This document shows, in pieces, positions 9,094 to 11,151 of a stretch of 11,151 nt of DNA; the first letter of the stretch is position 1; every line of letters begins with the position of its first letter. The position numbers and the translations under genes were made by a program. The notes under the pieces were generated by a model, which was not told the DNA's origin, did no database searches, and worked only from the letters and a program-made list of their open reading frames with translations. This DNA is from Entrophospora sp. SA101 (Eukaryota > Glomeromycota > Glomeromycetes > Entrophosporales > Entrophosporaceae): the NCBI GenBank assembly GCA_958430865.1, contig CAUDNR010003223.1, positions 54,089 through 65,239 on the forward strand, in the 5' to 3' direction.

Positions 9094-9448
9094 ATTGATG
9101 ATCCGCGAATAAATGAGTGAAATGTTGATCATTTCTATAGTAATTTGTGAGGGAAATTTCATATAGGCGAAAAATCTACAGGTGCTACAAAGTAAAGTTT
9201 TTTATTTTCTGACTAAAAATCAAAAAAAAAGTACCAATATATTCTTTGATGTTTATTCCATCTTATAAAATAAGGGGATATAAATTTGAGGCACAAAAAC
9301 ATAGTGCTATTTTCTTGTAAAAGATCATAAAGTAAAATTTTTTAATAGTAAAATCAGCACTTCTAGATTTTTTTGCCGATCATTTGATATGAAATCTCCC
9401 TCGTTTTTTACTATGTACGACTCACTCACTTATTCGCGGATCATTAAT
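9094..9448. mobile_element. MITE-like element with ~95-bp terminal inverted repeats
   Basis: Bases 9091-9120 and the reverse complement of 9422-9451 agree at 28 of 30 positions (core GATCCGCGAATAAGTGAGT). Similarity continues inward with small gaps: TAGTAA, GAGGGA[A/G]ATTTCATAT, then GGC[G/A]AAAAATCTA and [A/C]GGTGCT-like blocks, reaching about 9187 on the left and 9355 on the right. TA at 9092-9093 and TA at 9449-9450 fit a TA target duplication, giving a 355-bp element. It has no coding capacity, so it would depend on a transposase supplied elsewhere. Long inverted repeats, small size and TA flanks are typical of Tc1/mariner-derived MITEs; the superfamily is inferred, not shown. Confidence 0.75.
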
Positions 9449-9716
9449 TAAAATTTTCAATTCTTCATTTCGTTCATTTTTAATATAAAAAAAATCGCGT
9501 GTAACACGACAGTTTTGGGGTTAACATAGTAAACTCGTGCTAGATTTCTACATGGTAACGTGACATATCAACAAAATGAAATCATTAGATTGTAGAGAAA
9601 GGTCTTAGCTTTAATTCTATGATTTGTTTTTTCGGTATTACATTTCCATTTTTGGAGTATTTAAAAGATTTACATGACCAATAAAAAGTTGTGGGACTAG
9701 GTGTCTTGCACTATAG

Positions 9717-10010
9717 GCAGAATCATCTATATGGAATCATGTCCATAATAGACTATATTAGTATCATTTGGATTTTTCTTTATATCCAGGTAAAAATTTT
9801 TAGAAGACAAAAATTAAACAGTAAATATTAATATTCATTATCCATTTTATTTTTTAATAAATAAGAATCAGTAAGAACATCTTCATCACAATAATAAAAT
9901 TATAAATTTATCTTGTATGTGCAATGTTTAAAAATTGCCAAACAACAACAACGAAATAAAAAGAACAATTATTAATAAAATCTTTGTTTATGTAATAATA
10001 AAAGCATTGA
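9717..10010. other. 3' flank of the kinase gene, no other gene seen
   Basis: This AT-rich stretch lies downstream of the kinase stop codon on the minus strand. It probably includes the 3' untranslated region; several AATAAA/AATAAT-like words are present, but none can be singled out as the polyadenylation signal. Confidence 0.4.
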
Positions 10011-11151
10011 CTAGCTCTTTTCCAAATGAATTTTATGTTTTTTCTCTTGAAATATAATATGCTGCAATGCTTGAACAGAATTAATTCTTTTATCTTTTTC
10101 TGCCTGACACAACTTGTGAATGAAATCAATCATGACCTCAATATCATCATCTTTTCTAATTGATCTAAACAAAGAAAAATCTAAAGCACCTTCAATTATC
10201 TCATTATAAAGATCAATGTCTTCATTTTTTTTTTCATCTTCTCTCATGCGATTACTGCAATTCCAAGGGTATTTTTTTGACAACACATAATAATTGACTA
10301 TTCCAAATGACCAAATGTCAATCGATCCATCATATTCGTAACCTTCAGCAGCAGCACCCTCTCTGATCCTTAAGATAAAGTTTTTCATCACTTTGGCAAA
10401 TTCAGGAGCCATATAATATGACGTTCCAACACTATATCCTTTTGTCTTTTCCTTATCCCCTATCTTTTTGGATTCACCAAAATCAATTAATATCATCACG
10501 ATTTTCCAAATTGCTTCGGCGCCTTTAGTGTCAGAATTAGATCGTTATCTTATATCACAGATAGATGAAGAAAAAGAACCTATATTATGGTGGCAGGCAC
10601 ATGCCAAAGAATACCTGACTGTAAGTAATATTGCACAACTAGTATTGCATCAGAACAGGTATTCTCTGTTGCTGGAAGATAATGATTCATATGAAGAAAG
10701 TTCTAACACTGAAACCAATAGAGTCATCAAAGGTTACAATTATCTTGTTTGACTTCATTAAACCTGAAATCTTTGAACATAATATTTTCAGGTTTGATGT
10801 CTCGATGTACTATGTTCTTTTCATGGATGTACTAAAAAAAAATTTTTTTTTTTAAAAAATAATTAGAGAAAAAAAATTAAATATTACTAATAGAAATGTA
10901 TCCTACTTTGATAGCTGAACAAATCTGGTTTGCCAACGTTTTCCAATGATCAAGTTTTATGTAGCTATCATTATCTAAAAATTCAGTTATATATCTTTTT
11001 AGGCTCATATAAAGATAAGGTAATATGATTACCAAATTCCTATCATCGTTGTAATTTTCAACTAGATTTATAATATTTTTGTGGTTTAATGCTTTTAAAG
11101 CATTAATTTCATTCTGATACTTGGGGATATTGTAATCGTTGAATATATCGA
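10011..11151 (-). CDS. Protein kinase, catalytic domain (N terminus beyond window)
   Basis: A eukaryotic Ser/Thr-type kinase read from three minus-strand exons: 11149-10907, 10831-10738 and 10513-10011, giving about 279 residues in view. Exon 1 starts inside the N-lobe: YQNEINALKALNHKNI is the alpha-C region (its Glu pairs with the ATP-site Lys, which lies outside the window), and NLVIILPYL is strand beta-5 with the hinge. Exon 2 carries IVHRDIKPENIM (catalytic loop; HRD at visible residues 90-92). Exon 3 carries LIDFGES (DFG at 123-125), GTSYYMAPEF (APE at 148-150) and DIWSFGI (178-184), then the C-lobe to a TAG at 10011-10013. All catalytic motifs in view are intact. The HRD-to-DFG spacing is 31 residues, about 11 more than usual, and the excess falls where a hAT fragment is inserted. 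Substrate and pathway cannot be read. If the second intron is not spliced, in-frame TGA TGA codons would truncate the product before DFG. Confidence 0.85.
10491..10747 (+). mobile_element. hAT transposase C-terminal fragment inserted in the kinase
   Basis: The plus strand encodes the hAT family dimerisation tail: SELDRYLISQIDEEKEPILW at 10531-10590, then WQAHAKEYLTVSNIA. This is the conserved E-L-x-x-Y-L ... W-W ... Y-P-x-L-x-x-I-A block. After about 10640 the frame is broken: SEQVFSVAGR, the conserved second block, is read at 10650-10679 in another frame, then TAA. The intervening conserved residues are missing, so this is a dead fragment with no N-terminal zinc finger or catalytic residues. 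The 257-bp limits are inferred from the kinase side, where NEVK and LIDFG flank the insert. No terminal inverted repeats or clean 8-bp duplication are seen; TAATTG occurs near both edges. Confidence 0.8.
10514..10737 (-). other. Probable intron 2 of the kinase, made of hAT sequence
   Basis: On the minus strand the exon ends GAT AAT T, followed by GTAACC at 10737. The intron would end in AG at 10515-10514 and the exon resumes CA ATT TGG AAA. Joining gives D-N-S-I-W-K and keeps the frame into LIDFG. The length is 224 nt, and unspliced reading meets TGA TGA at once. The acceptor has a poor pyrimidine tract, unlike intron 1, so splicing is plausible but unproven. Nearly all of the intron is antisense hAT transposase sequence. 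Confidence 0.5.
10832..10906 (-). other. Intron 1 of the kinase, 75 nt
   Basis: The minus strand reads AGCTATCAAA then GTAGGA at the donor (10906), and a long T-run ending in AG at 10833-10832. Joining gives QICSAIKYIHEKNIVHRDIK, which is the expected alpha-E helix running into the catalytic loop. Without splicing the frame meets a TAA. Size, AT content and the T-rich acceptor fit a typical short fungal intron. Confidence 0.85.

Larger units (their letters stand above)
8737..9716. mobile_element. Candidate ~980-bp DNA element bounded by inverted repeats
   Basis: Bases 8737-8760 (CTATGGTGTAAGACACCTAA plus TCCC) and the reverse complement of 9693-9716 (CTATAGTGCAAGACACCTAG plus TCCC) match at 21 of 24 positions. 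Similarity continues weakly inward (GTAACTTT versus ACAACTTT). TA dinucleotides at 8738-8739 and 9714-9715 are consistent with a TA target duplication as in Tc1/mariner-type elements, but the boundary could sit a few bases either way. No transposase frame lies inside. The interior holds microsatellites and a second, nested inverted-repeat element at 9094-9448, so the outer element may be a non-autonomous copy enlarged by that insertion. A hairpin with TTGGGAA/TTCCCAA arms lies at 8788-8805. Confidence 0.5.

Noticed and set aside
9908..10129. 73-codon minus-strand frame
   Set aside because: It overlaps the kinase C terminus in another frame and extends into the 3' flank without domain signal.
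1..11151. A bacterial-type operon, CRISPR array or defence system
   Set aside because: No regularly spaced repeats, ribosome binding sites or gene clusters are present; introns and transposon types point to a eukaryotic nuclear genome.

Overview
This is an AT-rich eukaryotic nuclear window with long non-coding stretches, homopolymers and (TA)n/(TAA)n microsatellites. It holds a split kinase gene with short AT-rich GT-AG introns, hAT and TA-inserting DNA transposon remnants, and several decayed coding fragments. The composition, a 75-nt intron ending in a T-run plus AG, a hAT dimerisation tail of the ELDRYL...LLWWQAH type, and a short element ending in GATCCGCGAATAAGTGAGT suggest an arbuscular mycorrhizal fungus (Rhizophagus-like). 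That assignment is an inference from recognition and was not tested by a search.

Layout. Positions 1-2630 are AT-rich intergenic DNA with no convincing gene. At 2631-2990 (minus) lies a broken 120-codon reading frame with a poly-Asn tract. Positions 3000-4770 look non-coding. At 4770-5013 (minus) there is a weak decayed coding fragment, and at 5609-6009 (plus) two short TPR-like fragments. From 6190 to 6614 a short degenerate tandem repeat precedes a decayed partial copy of the gene at 8064-8463, followed by an unrelated decayed frame. Positions 6681-7865 (minus) hold a roughly 390-codon pseudogene with a C-terminal coiled coil; its 5' end lies beside a 22-bp tandem duplication. The gene at 8064-8463 (plus) has one frameshift at a T-run. 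Positions 8737-9716 are bounded by 24-bp inverted repeats and contain a complete-looking 355-bp MITE at 9094-9448.

The only well-supported functional gene is a eukaryotic protein kinase on the minus strand (10011 to beyond 11149). It is cut at its N terminus by the window edge. It has HRDIKPEN, DFG, APE and DIWSFG motifs spread over three exons. Between the catalytic loop and the DFG motif sits a 257-bp insert carrying an antisense hAT transposase tail. A GT-AG pair inside the insert would remove 224 nt and leave 33 nt, so the frame is kept and 11 residues are added. This possible conversion of a transposon fragment into an intron is the most interesting observation in the window.

The remaining coding-like stretches are broken and look like relics of expanding, rearranging gene families between transposable elements. 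No operons, rRNA, tRNA or CRISPR were seen.
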